Source: Membranipora membranacea | Taxonomy: Eukaryota > Bryozoa > Gymnolaemata > Cheilostomatida > Membraniporidae | Reading direction: 5' to 3' | Assembly: GCA_914767715.1 (NCBI GenBank) | Contig: OU612072.1 | Span: 18,786,001-18,850,000, forward strand | Length of the DNA stretch: 64,000 nt | Shown here: piece by piece, positions 1-10,100 of the stretch | How positions within the stretch are numbered: position 1 is the stretch's first letter | How the letters are laid out: every line of letters begins with the position of its first letter | The notes under the pieces: model-generated | The model's input: only the letters and a program-made list of their open reading frames with translations | Databases searched by the model: none | Told to the model about the DNA's origin: nothing | Made by a program: the position numbers and the translations under genes

Positions 1-1897
1 AAATGAAACTATTAAGCCCTTTTGCTCTGGTTCATGGTGAGACACTGAACATAATTTATTTCTTGAGCGGTGCTGTTCATATTCTGCACAAGTTGTGCTA
101 TGGATTGGCTGCTTGATAGTGTTTCATAACATCAACTTTCTTCAATTCTTGAGCAGCAGCGATTGTAGCTGTAGATTCCTGATCAATAATTATAAAATCA
201 GGTTTTTGTGGAGTTTTGTTGCTGTCCTGAAGTTGACCATAACCACATTGTAAATTGTCTTTTAGGCAAGGATTATAAATTATTATTAGGATTATTACGT
301 TACTACTATTCAATTGACTGTTGTCCCTTATGACTGTTACAGCATGTTACAGCTCTGCTATGTAATAAACCTGGCTTAACCCCATTAATCAATTTAACTG
401 AAAAATTTGAGTTTACACTGTGAATCTGTCCGGTCATTCATGAGAATATTTGCTCACTGCTTCGGACAAAGATAATCCTTGTTACATCATGACCGGAAAA
501 TGTAAATTTGTCGCAACTTGATTAATGCCTGGTAGTAAAATCAGCCGTTTTGCATGTCAGCTGTCCGAGAAACAGTGTAGCCGCTGCACCCACAGCTGGG
601 GAATCAGGGATAGCATTGTCATTGGAGGATTGTTTTTTTGTTAAGACACTGTCAGAATGAGAATGTCCCAGTTTGGAGATAAATTTATGTATCTCAAAGT
701 ATGAGATGGGTGGCCTTTTTGTCAAGGAACATCATACATTTAAGTCGATTAGAGTCTAGAGCTGACCCTCCAAACTTGGATAATGTCATATTGTTTTTTT
801 TTATATTTCCTGGTCCCTTAGGCCAGGCACTTCTGAGGTTTCAGCATTGTATAATGTATACGCTCTTGAACAGAGTTCCTTTCTTGTTCCAGAGCTCTTA
901 AAACCACTACGCCTACAGTAATCTTTCAGTGCTTCTGCATCCCACGTTTCGACTTCATTCAATGATATCAAATCGCTGCTTACAAGATCTTCCATATTGT
1001 GATGTTACTTGATGTCTGATGACCAAATAGATAGACATTCATATGGGCGCAGCATTAAATAGTTCTGGTTTTAATCATTCACACTTCAGTATTTATAATC
1101 TTTGCTTCTGTGTTTTGTGGTACAAAAACCAGGTTAGATATGCCAGACCCAATGTTTGCAGTATATTTCATATGGTGCGTGCGTCATTCAGACCACTGTT
1201 ATATCACAGAGTAAGGATATATCATATCATGCTCTAATCTTTCATTGTATCAATAATTTCTGTGCTATTACTAAGGTGTTACCACATATCCCAGAATAAT
1301 AACCTTGTTTGTTATGACACTGCAAGAATTACATCGCTAGTTTGAAGGTTTGAGGAGCTAGAATTTTTTCTATATCCCAATGTGTTCCTTGGTAGATTAT
1401 GCACCTGATCTGAGAATGCCACTTCCAGAAAATGCGCTGCTACCGACTTATCAAAGAAATAGGAATATTTTAGTATCCTTCCTTTAGTGAACTGTCCCTT
1501 TATCATGGGCATTGACAACACAACTCCAAATTATAAAAATGTTATTTTTGGGCTCAGTAAGTCGCCTATTATATAGCTATTTTATAAAATTCTCTACACA
1601 ATATGTGAGCTTGCAAGTAAGTTATGTGAGGTAAGTAAGGAAATGTAAGTAATGTAAGAAGCTGAGCTACAGCTATAGGTGGTCAGGGGACTGTTGGATT
1701 GGATAGCTTCCCTAGTAAACTGTTCTAACAGACAAATCAAGCTATCTTGATAGTATCTTATCATGATAACAGATCAGAATCACAGACGATATAGCATCAC
1801 CCATTTATTTTTATTTTCAATTTATATTTAAACTAGACAGTATTTGGTAGCAAATTACTACAGCTACATGATAGCATATGGAGTAATAGTTACTTAC
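1..1897. other. Sequence left of UBXN1-like exon 4 (intron or beyond), with ORF fragments
   Basis: The UBXN1-like exon 4 ends with a strong donor (GTAAGTA on the minus strand, 1897 downward) and I find no convincing continuation in this stretch. The expected next exon would complete a Cys-Asp/Glu-Cys-Gly zinc-finger start. The region is therefore probably intronic, with the rest of the gene beyond the left edge. It contains a SAP-like minus-strand ORF (801-995), described separately, and two further minus-strand ORFs (522-725 and 98-313) that I do not recognise. The remainder is AT-rich with no identifiable features. Confidence 0.5.
801..995 (-). CDS. SAP-domain-like ORF, possible mobile-element-associated relic
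   Basis: This minus-strand ORF of 64 codons starts with ATG at 995. Residues about 12-50 have the pattern of a SAP motif: a Trp followed by ...LKDYCRRSGFKSSGTRKEL, a helix, a Gly turn and a basic second helix. SAP motifs bind DNA and often sit at the N-terminus of multicopy invertebrate proteins of mobile-element type. A second minus-strand ORF just downstream (522-725) opens with a Pro-Pro-aromatic-Ile stretch that could be a continuation, but no clear splice pair joins them. It may be a degraded inserted copy or an exon of an unrelated antisense gene. The SAP call rests on motif shape only. Confidence 0.4.
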   Translation of the reverse strand: MEDLVSSDLISLNEVETWDAEALKDYCRRSGFKSSGTRKELCSRAYTLYNAETSEVPGLRDQEI

Positions 1898-1982
1898 TCG
1901 TCACATTTGAGAGATTGAGGTTGAGCCGCTGACTCTTCTCCTGTTGCTGCTGGAGGCTCTGAGGCAGCGCTGGTCGCACCAC
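1898..1982 (-). CDS. UBXN1: UBXN1-like exon 4
   Basis: 85 nt, with acceptor TTTCCAG before 1982 and donor GTAAGTA from 1897. It encodes a low-complexity Ala/Glu/Pro/Thr linker and then SLKCDE, the probable start of a zinc finger. It ends two bases into a codon, so the next exon must add one base. Confidence 0.75.
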
Positions 1983-3478
1983 CTGGAAACATGAACAATA
2001 ACATTAACAATAATATAGACAGCAGTATAAACAACAACATTAACAATGAATGAATAACAATAACTACTTCAAACTTCAAAAATATAAATGCACATATTGG
2101 GCTGATTATACCTTATAATAAGTACCGCGATGGTATACAGATTAACTCTTAGATACAAGTCACTCTGCACCTTAGCTGAGGCACCACAAGAAAAGCCAAC
2201 TTTTTTTAAATTACGGGAAGCTCAATTTGATATTCAGGGACCTGAGCACATTTTGAACAATCCGATCATTACGGGTAAAGATACCCAACCTGAATATATG
2301 CACAAGCACTAATAGTTGTAAGCTACAGGTTCAGAAACTAGACACTCATAAGGTAGCATTAAAGTTCATGTCTGCCTGTTGAACTAGGTCTCTCTCTTAT
2401 GCTTAATCGATCAAACGGAGAAGTAAACTATTAGAAAATTGCAAACCTGAAGCCGCGGCAGTTTCTGGAGTTGGCTCAGCGGTCAGGACGTTTCCTTTTG
2501 GTGCCTCAAAAGGGTCATCGATATCTGGATCTTCAGAATGGTTGAATAACCTTGAGAGAGAGGAAAAACTAGCTTACATGGGAATAACGAGGCAGCTAGC
2601 ACATGCAGTTAGAACATAAAAGCAAAGCCTGTTGTATTGCTAGCTGGAAGGCATTACAGTGATCAATTATTAAATGTAGCATTCTCCAATGGGGTTTTTT
2701 TTATAATCTGACAGATGAGTGAAGGCAACAACGTGGAGTAAGGAGCTCCCTCTCAGTTCATTGTGCAGAGGTTCAAGGTCTTCATGGATATTTTAATCCA
2801 TACAAAGTAATTCTTACCATTCCATCGCTTGCTCTACTCCTCTGTAATTAGTTCTAGCCAAAGCTTTTTCCCTGTAAAGATAATAAAAGTATGTTAATTC
2901 TTGGGTAAAAGAATATCCACAGTTCTGTACCCATTTACCGCAAGCAGCAGTTTTATCAGTATCTAGGGAGGGACGGTGTGGTACCAACCAAGAAGGTAGT
3001 GACCTTAATGTTATCCAACAGAAGTACTCCTGATGCTGAAAACCAAAAGGAGTTAATATTTAGTGAAAGTACTTAACCAGTAGGGTAGACCAATTCACAA
3101 GTCATGGGTTGGGCAACATTTTGTGGATTCACATCCACTTCCAGGCTTACCAAGAAAAGTTAATAAATCATGCACTGCAAGTGTCACTGTAAGCCTATTT
3201 TTAGTATTTAGTCAACTTATTAGTGGAAAACCTTTCATTTTTTAATACAAGTCCACTCCTCACTCACTTTATAGCCTGCCATGTCAAGCTTGTCTTGACA
3301 GGCTATCACTGTCACTACACCAGTGACCATTACCATCACAACCATAACAATTACTTACTACAGTACAACAATGAATGACTTGAGCAATCACAAGTGAGAA
3401 TGTATTTTATGTTGGGACTACTTACGCTCTATTTTGGGGAAATCCCATCTCCACCAACACATCAACATTGGAAGGCAT
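1898..3478 (-). CDS. UBXN1: UBXN1-like UBA-domain protein, 5' part (four exons, gene continues off the left edge)
   Basis: UBXN1 (SAKS1) family proteins bind ubiquitin through an N-terminal UBA domain and the p97/VCP ATPase through a C-terminal UBX domain. Joining 3478-3426, 2871-2818, 2550-2447 and 1982-1898 on the minus strand gives 98 codons plus 2 nt with all three junctions in phase. The product starts MPSNVDVLVEMGFPQNRAEK, where MGFP is the classical UBA first-loop signature. It continues with an Ala/Leu helix, a Gly-Val-Glu-Gln-Ala-Met-Glu-Trp-Leu helix and the acidic DDP-type tail typical of UBXN1. An Ala/Pro/Thr/Glu linker follows, ending SLKCDE, which resembles the start of the C2H2 finger found after the UBA in non-vertebrate homologues. 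The finger, coiled region and UBX domain are not in the window. The ATG context (AAA before ATG) is good. Divergent neighbour: TRIP11. Other short UBA proteins cannot be fully excluded. Confidence 0.8.
2447..2550 (-). CDS. UBXN1: UBXN1-like exon 3
   Basis: 104 nt, with acceptor CTCTCTCAAG and donor GTTTGC. It encodes the end of the third UBA helix (LFNHSED) and the acidic PDIDDPFEAP segment, which is characteristic of UBXN1 proteins directly after the UBA. Confidence 0.8.
2818..2871 (-). CDS. UBXN1: UBXN1-like exon 2 (UBA helices 2-3)
   Basis: 54 nt, acceptor TCTTTACAG and donor GTAAGAA. It encodes EKALARTNYRGVEQAMEW, which fits UBA helices 2 and 3. It joins exon 1 in phase (GC+G = Ala). Confidence 0.85.
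3426..3478 (-). CDS. UBXN1: UBXN1-like exon 1 (start codon, UBA helix 1)
   Basis: The ATG at 3478 lies in the context CCAAAATGC. The exon encodes MPSNVDVLVEMGFPQNRA up to a GTAAGTAG donor. The short leader before the MGFP loop matches the usual UBXN1 N-terminus, which supports this start. Confidence 0.82.
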
Positions 3479-4055
3479 TTTGGTCTTGCCAAATCTGTAC
3501 CAACAATATCACAGTCACAATCAGATACACCAGTTTTCCTGGAAGGGAAGTTCACTCCAATGACTCAGTTTTCTTTTGGAAAACAAATTGAAATGAAAAT
3601 AGTGGGGTTGCTGCCAATATGGTAAAAAAACTTTATATACTGCACACAAATAATTGGCCGAATTCTTCAGGTTTCAATGAAGCTGCCTGCATGTGCCTCA
3701 TATAAGCCAATATTTTCCAAAGACAAACCCATGTAGCATTTTAATTTATTTTGATGATTAATTGAAATTCAGGTTAAAATTATACAGTAAGTAATCAAAT
3801 AGCAGTATTATGTATGGATGAGTATTATTAGAGAAAGAGATGTAAAATTCCTTGCATTTCCTTAGTAATTGAGAGCTTTCAGAAATAATTAAAAAACTTC
3901 ACAATTGGATCTTTGGATGAAAATGGAATGCAGTGAATGATTGTAGTGATGAAGCCAAGCTGGCAGAAGGCACTGAACGTCTTCAGAAATCACATTTCGT
4001 ACATTATCTTCCTATGAATTTCACTCTCTGTTTGATCCCATAAGTTGTGTAAATC
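3479..4055. promoter_or_regulatory. Head-to-head spacer, probable bidirectional promoter of UBXN1-like gene and TRIP11
   Basis: 577 bp separate the two divergent start codons, so both 5' UTRs and both promoters must fit here unless there are upstream non-coding exons. A TATA-like stretch (TTTATATA) occurs near 3631. No CpG-rich island is visible. Shared regulation is an inference from spacing only. Confidence 0.55.
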
Positions 4056-4140
4056 ATGGCAGCATGGTGGGGAGGCCTCACAGACTCCATATCTTCTATG
4101 GCAAAGGATGTTCTAACTGAGGGGACTGAGGAAGTTGATG
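4056..4140 (+). CDS. TRIP11: TRIP11 exon 1 (start, ALPS-like N-terminus)
   Basis: Encodes residues 1-28, beginning MAAWWGGLTDSISSMAKDVL and ending in the family-typical EGTEEV. The bulky-aromatic, Ser/Thr/Gly-rich face fits a short ALPS-type amphipathic helix. It is shorter than the vertebrate one, which has a longer Gly/Ser repeat. Donor GTAAAG. Confidence 0.9.
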
Positions 4141-7100
4141 GTAAAGTCTCAAGTTGATCTATAAATAATAATAATAGCATTATTATGATAATGATATATA
4201 ATATATATATATAACCACCTACTCACTAACACTAAGTTAGTACTCACTTTTCTTACTAACTATGATCATCATAATATTCCTTTGGTATAGTTGTTTGCAT
4301 CCTGCTCTATAGAATGGTTCCAAGGGATACATTTCCTTGATATAGCTAAGCTTAGTGCAGTGAGTAACAGCAGCAACATCATTCTCACTTCTTTCTGCCT
4401 TCTTCTTCTACCCCTTACGCCCTAGCTAACTTAACTAAGCTTTTAATTATGAGTATGTCACTCAGTCAAACTCTTGTCTACCTACCGCCATCCCCAGTGT
4501 TTGTACACCTACCACCATACCCAGAGTAATGGTGTCATACTAGGTTATGCTTATAACTCTTCTTGGTTAGTTGCACTGACTTAGCTCAGTGCATGTAAGT
4601 CAAGTAGCAAGTTACTGGCTGCACTACGAGGCCTATATCCCCAACTACAGGAGGCTTTTTGCTCCTTCCTTAAAGATCTAGACCTAACTGTTGATTTGGT
4701 TATCAAGTATGTACTAATCGTCTAAACACTAGCTGAGCAAAACTAGTTGCAGGAAGAGCCATGTAATCGGTGCAATCTGACTTAAGACTTATGTCGATAG
4801 CATAATACATCAGAGCAACAAATTCACCTCCCCTCGAAAGGCAGTCATTTCGGTAGCCATCACCTTCAGACACAGCCTCCACCACCCTCAAATCTCTCAC
4901 CATCCGCCACTTTGTTCTCTAAACCAAAATATTCACATGTTCAACGATTTAGCAAGCTATGGGCCTAAGGATTGGAATTTAAATAGTGTATGTCAGATTT
5001 CCAATGTTCACAGAAAACACAGTAGCTAAATATCTTCCCATCTTTAGTATTATTAATGTCAAGTTAAATCTTAAACCTCTGTGTTTAACTTTAATCCCCG
5101 CCACAATCTTTGTTCTGAGTGAAATTAAAATATAAGTCTGTTTCTCGATTGCTGCCATGGGTATTTATCAGCAGGATTTAGAGTAACCTGGATTAACAAA
5201 AGTGTGTTCTGCAAAGCAGAGTGATGAATGAATTTTAAGTAATTAATGTTTGTAATTGTGGGTTAAAATCGCAATTCACATATGCACAATTAATTTTTGC
5301 GCAGTCTCAGATTAACACTAGGAAATCATATCCTTAAAAAGATAAAAATATTTAGATTCTCTCTTGTATATTTCAGATCATGCTACAGCTCTGCAGCTGG
5401 AGCAAAAGAAGACCAACGAGCTGTCATCACAGAATACTGCTATAAGGGCTGAGGTAAGTGGGAGGTGGTGATTACCGGAGTATGTTTGGTTGAGGTACCC
5501 GGGCTCACTACCAATCGCATATTCTTCCCTAAGAATGGATTAGGCCTATAGAAGTAATGGATGCAAAAGAGTTTACTATAAGCCTCCCCACCCCCTCTTT
5601 TTTTGTAAAAAGTCATTTATAGGCTCCTAGATGTGTAGATTGTTTAGCGTGAAACACATCAGTCAGGGGATTAGGATGGACAAAGTCAGAAATAAGTACC
5701 ACATTCATCACTATTACTGCTGAAGTAGTTACATTGATACGGCCTTATTGAAAGTTAAGTGTGTCACATACGTGAATTTAGCAACCAGAGCAACCAGTAG
5801 ACACTTAAGGAAAAAGAGCCACAAGTATATCTCTACTGTCTAAAATGAAAATGCCACGGGAAAGTATTTTTGAATTTTCCTGCTTGCCCTCCTGCATTTT
5901 ACATATGACATTGTTTCTCAGTTATATTTAAAGAAAAAAAAACCACATATTTCATTCAGTTGAAGAAATCATACCTTCCTTATGGCAATCTGTGCAAAAT
6001 GTTTCACTAGTTTTGCTTGGTGTGAGCTCTAATATTTTGATGTACTTTTACTGTTAAACTTCCAGAAAAAAATGCGAATGATTGAATTTTATCGCACGTT
6101 GCAAATATTTTATTCAAAAAATAAAATTTACAATTTCTCTTCTAATCTGAAGGGTGATACACTCTGTAATATGAGTGGTAGGTGGTAATAGCTTGGTTAT
6201 CGTTGGTAGTGTACGAAAATAATTGATGGGTTCAAAATCTGATTATAATTGCCCACAGTTTAGTTCTGAGTGTGTGATTCTAATAAAGCTTTCATAGAAG
6301 GATGAAGTCCTAATTTACCTGTAATTATAGCTTGGGGTAATAATTATATTTTCTGAACTAGTGACAAAACTCTCTGCTTGTTGCATAAAAGAGATTATTG
6401 TGCCAAACTTTGTTGAGGTAAGTTAAATAGTACAGGGCACTAGCTGTGTCACACGGTCACTTTTTGTTACAAAAATTTTTGACCAATAATCCTTCAACTA
6501 GTTAATTTTTATTTATGTATTTTATTGATTGTAGAATGAGAGTTTACGAAGTCAGCTGACTGAGATTAACGACTCACTGCAATCATCAGAGATACAGATT
6601 AACTCAGTAAACTCAGAGTATAAGAGTCTGCTACAGGATAAGGAGGTAAGTGGAGGGGAGTAACATGTACCCTAGAGGAGTGAACATAAGCTATAGTTGT
6701 CTTTAGCTAATTAACATGTGTCCTAATGTTAGCTAGTGTCATTGTAAGCTAGCGAGGGTAAGAGTCTACTACAAGACAAGGAGGTAAGAGTAGGAGGGTA
6801 ACGCTGACACTCACACTGACATCGAGACTACACTATTTACATGTGCATTGCTCTTGTTAGAGTCAATTTAGTGAGAGTACCTAACTTGTACCCTCCCTAA
6901 TTATTAAAACTGAACATGGGTCGTCACACTAAATTTCGTGATGGTACTCTATGGTACTCTATCGATCAGAGATATACATACAATAGTAGTAGGAGTAGTA
7001 GTAGCTACATCACATACACACACATCCTAGAAGAGTTAATATTAGCTAGAGTTTAGTTTGGCTCTAGTATTGGCGCTAATAGTACACGATAGCTGGTCCC

Positions 7101-10100
7101 AATTTTTAGCTAGCTTAGGTGATAGCCTTTATAAACTAAAAAAGTGAGTAAATATTAGCTCGAGGTGAAAGCTTTTATAATTCATCATGGCTAGAGTTTA
7201 GTTCAGCTAGTTTACAAGTAGGCTTACTGAGGCTGAGTAAATTTCAGCTAGAGCTATACTTAGCTAGCTGAGGTGAATGTTAATATAGACTAACGAGGTT
7301 GAGCAAGTCTCAGCTTTCCATAAATTTCACTCTTTCAAGCCTGCGAGAAATGGGAAACTTGTACTCCTACGAAAATCTTACTCCACTAGGGTAGGTAGCT
7401 AAACTTCAGATGTTCCCATCGAGTTAAGAGTGTCTTCAGTAAACATATTAAGTTCAGGTATCGGTTAAATCTGGTATCGATACTCCAATGTTTGGTGTTT
7501 ACTTTGCTGTAATTTTCCACTTTCCAAACACGATTATCTCATAAACTGTCAGTTACGCCTTGTGTAATGGATACAGTGCATGCTTGCCCACAACGGCTAT
7601 AACTACCTAGAGAAAACCATAACTTCACTCCACCCCACTAACTGTAACCTAACAATATTACTATAACAACCTCACATATTGGGAGTCTTATAAGCCATAC
7701 AATAACATACTTGAAGTCTACTTGGGTGACCAAGGAATCCCCTCTCCCTCTTGGGTAACATCCAAACCGATTTGCTCTCAAATAATTGAATATACTAGGC
7801 CTATCGGGGATATTGCATGAGCAATACCTCGAAAACCCGATGTTTTTGAATGACAATATGTGAAGGCTCACTAACTTTGGACATATTAACCTTGCGTAAA
7901 TGACTCAATACTGATGGCAATAGCTTATGAATAATAACATAAGGGCTTGTTCTGCAGATAAGAACTTCAAGTGAGCTAATTTTAGCCTGCTATATGCAGG
8001 GTGGACATTGAAATACTCTAACTGAACTATCATTAACTTGTGGCTTCTCGACATCATCGGATTACTAAAACAATGGTAGGCCTTCTCTTCTATCGGACGA
8101 CATTCTGTCCTACAACTAGGCCAAGGTTAAGTTTCTCTCAGCTGTAACCGAGATTGTAATATTTCCGGGCGGCAAGGAGGTTATACCCTCACATTGCTTG
8201 ACTCAAATTTATAAAACTGGGAACCCTGGCTATAAAAGTTGATATACACCAAAGCATTCGAAAGCAAAGCACCTCAGTTCCATTGGTTGGTATTGCTTCA
8301 GCTCAACACTTCTATCAGTACCAACCGTTACAATTGCATAATCACATCTAAGTTCTCATGCCATGCTTTATGTGTCTCTATTGACAGGAAGAGGTAAAGG
8401 GGCTGAAGAAGACTATAGAGGAGTTGAATGAATCCAATAAGAGTTTGGTATTATCCGCTCCTGGACCTGGTGCTACAGAGAGAAGTCATTACAGTCACTT
8501 CAACCAGCCTCACAGTAACGGTTAGTACACTCTATCACTGTCCCCAAGGAGTTAATTATTCGCTGGAGGAAAAAAATGTCGCTTTTTCGCACTGGCTCTA
8601 ATTAGTGAAATTTGCTGTGAGCTTACCTTTACTTACTCTCTTCACTTTGTTTAAGTTTATCCATAGACCTACTAATAATTATAAGTAGGTCTATGAGTTT
8701 ATCTAACTTAAATAAAGCCACCCCTGAGCTGGATTGGCCAAAATCTAGGATATCCAGCAACTGGGTAAAATATTTTCCCCACCTCTTTCGCAACAGCACT
8801 CCTCAACACGATAGTCCGCATTTTGGGAGTCTCATTATTGGGAAAAAGGGTGGAAACATTTGTGGAGTATGTGCAATCAGTGCTACAAGTCTTTTGCCAA
8901 TAGAGTAAGAGGGTCTGAAGTTGGGCATGCCGGCAAAAGAAAGTAACTCTGCGTTAATTTTTCATTTCGTTGTATGAAGTTTGCATATAAAAGTGATCCT
9001 GCTGCTCCTCAAAGAAGCCACCAAACTAGCGATTGTAAAAATAATGAATTTGACATAAAAGCAGCTTTTTATACGTCAATAATGGTTCGGTTTCCTGTTG
9101 CAAAAATTCGCTATGCTCATGCTAATTTCTTGCGCAGATGATGAAATCACTGTTAGAAAGTCCAGAGCTGAAACTCTATCCACATTTAGATTTAACCTTC
9201 CTCTGTTGTTTGTAAAGCAGTTACTTTTCTGTCAGATGAAACAATTTCAAAATTCCCTCAATTTTTAAGTTTATGTTGTTGCTAAATAGTCAAAAGTAAA
9301 TAAATTAAAAAAAACCAGCCGCACAAAGCTTCATTAAAGGAGCCCAGGTCATCGTATTGACAAAAGGCACAAATTTTGTCCTGAATATGATCTCATTTTC
9401 TGTTATTCGAAGGCTTGAGAGTGCGTTCTTAGTCATGCAGCCTCTTCTGCATGTAAAGCAGTTGGCTACAATTTGATCTATTGGGCTATTGTATATCTAA
9501 TATTCCTGGCTCCACTTTAAATTCTTCACAGTTTTCATTAGGAGTTATCCCATCATGTGTAAAGAGCACATAACTACTTATTTTGAGATTATAACCAAAA
9601 AAAATTGTAATCAGGGTATATCCCACCCTCCCTTTTGTAATTAATGGCCACATATATAGCTATATAACAGTTATTATCAGATATTAAGTCCAGGTAATTA
9701 AAGTGTGTGTCGAATCTTTGTATGAAAGAGAACATTAGGTTTTTAGCCCAGGTAATGAAGTATTTTGAACAAAGTTTGAGTAGAGGAATTTATTTTCTCT
9801 CTAAACTTTCCCCTCTCAAACTCAGAAATCGATTGTGTTGTTTATATTTATCGGACTTCTATTGCATCAACAAAGAGCGAAAATTGTGTCTGGTCCTTTT
9901 TGAGACAGTTGAAATATGAATCCGTGTTATCCCCATACCGTCCATCTTGACTATCACCTCCATAGTTTTTTCTATGATCACCTCAATGAGAATATACAAA
10001 AACCTTCCCTAGACAGTGTTTTCGATATCATGTGACAACTTTGATCACAAATGCATACTTTGTTTTTCTCTGTTACAAAAAAGTTTCTGCTGCGCCATTT

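Noticed and set aside
570-595. Possible UBXN1-like zinc-finger exon (CAG followed by TGTGGGTGC on the minus strand)
   Set aside because: The residues after the Cys-Gly do not fit the finger pattern and the frame stops after about 18 codons.
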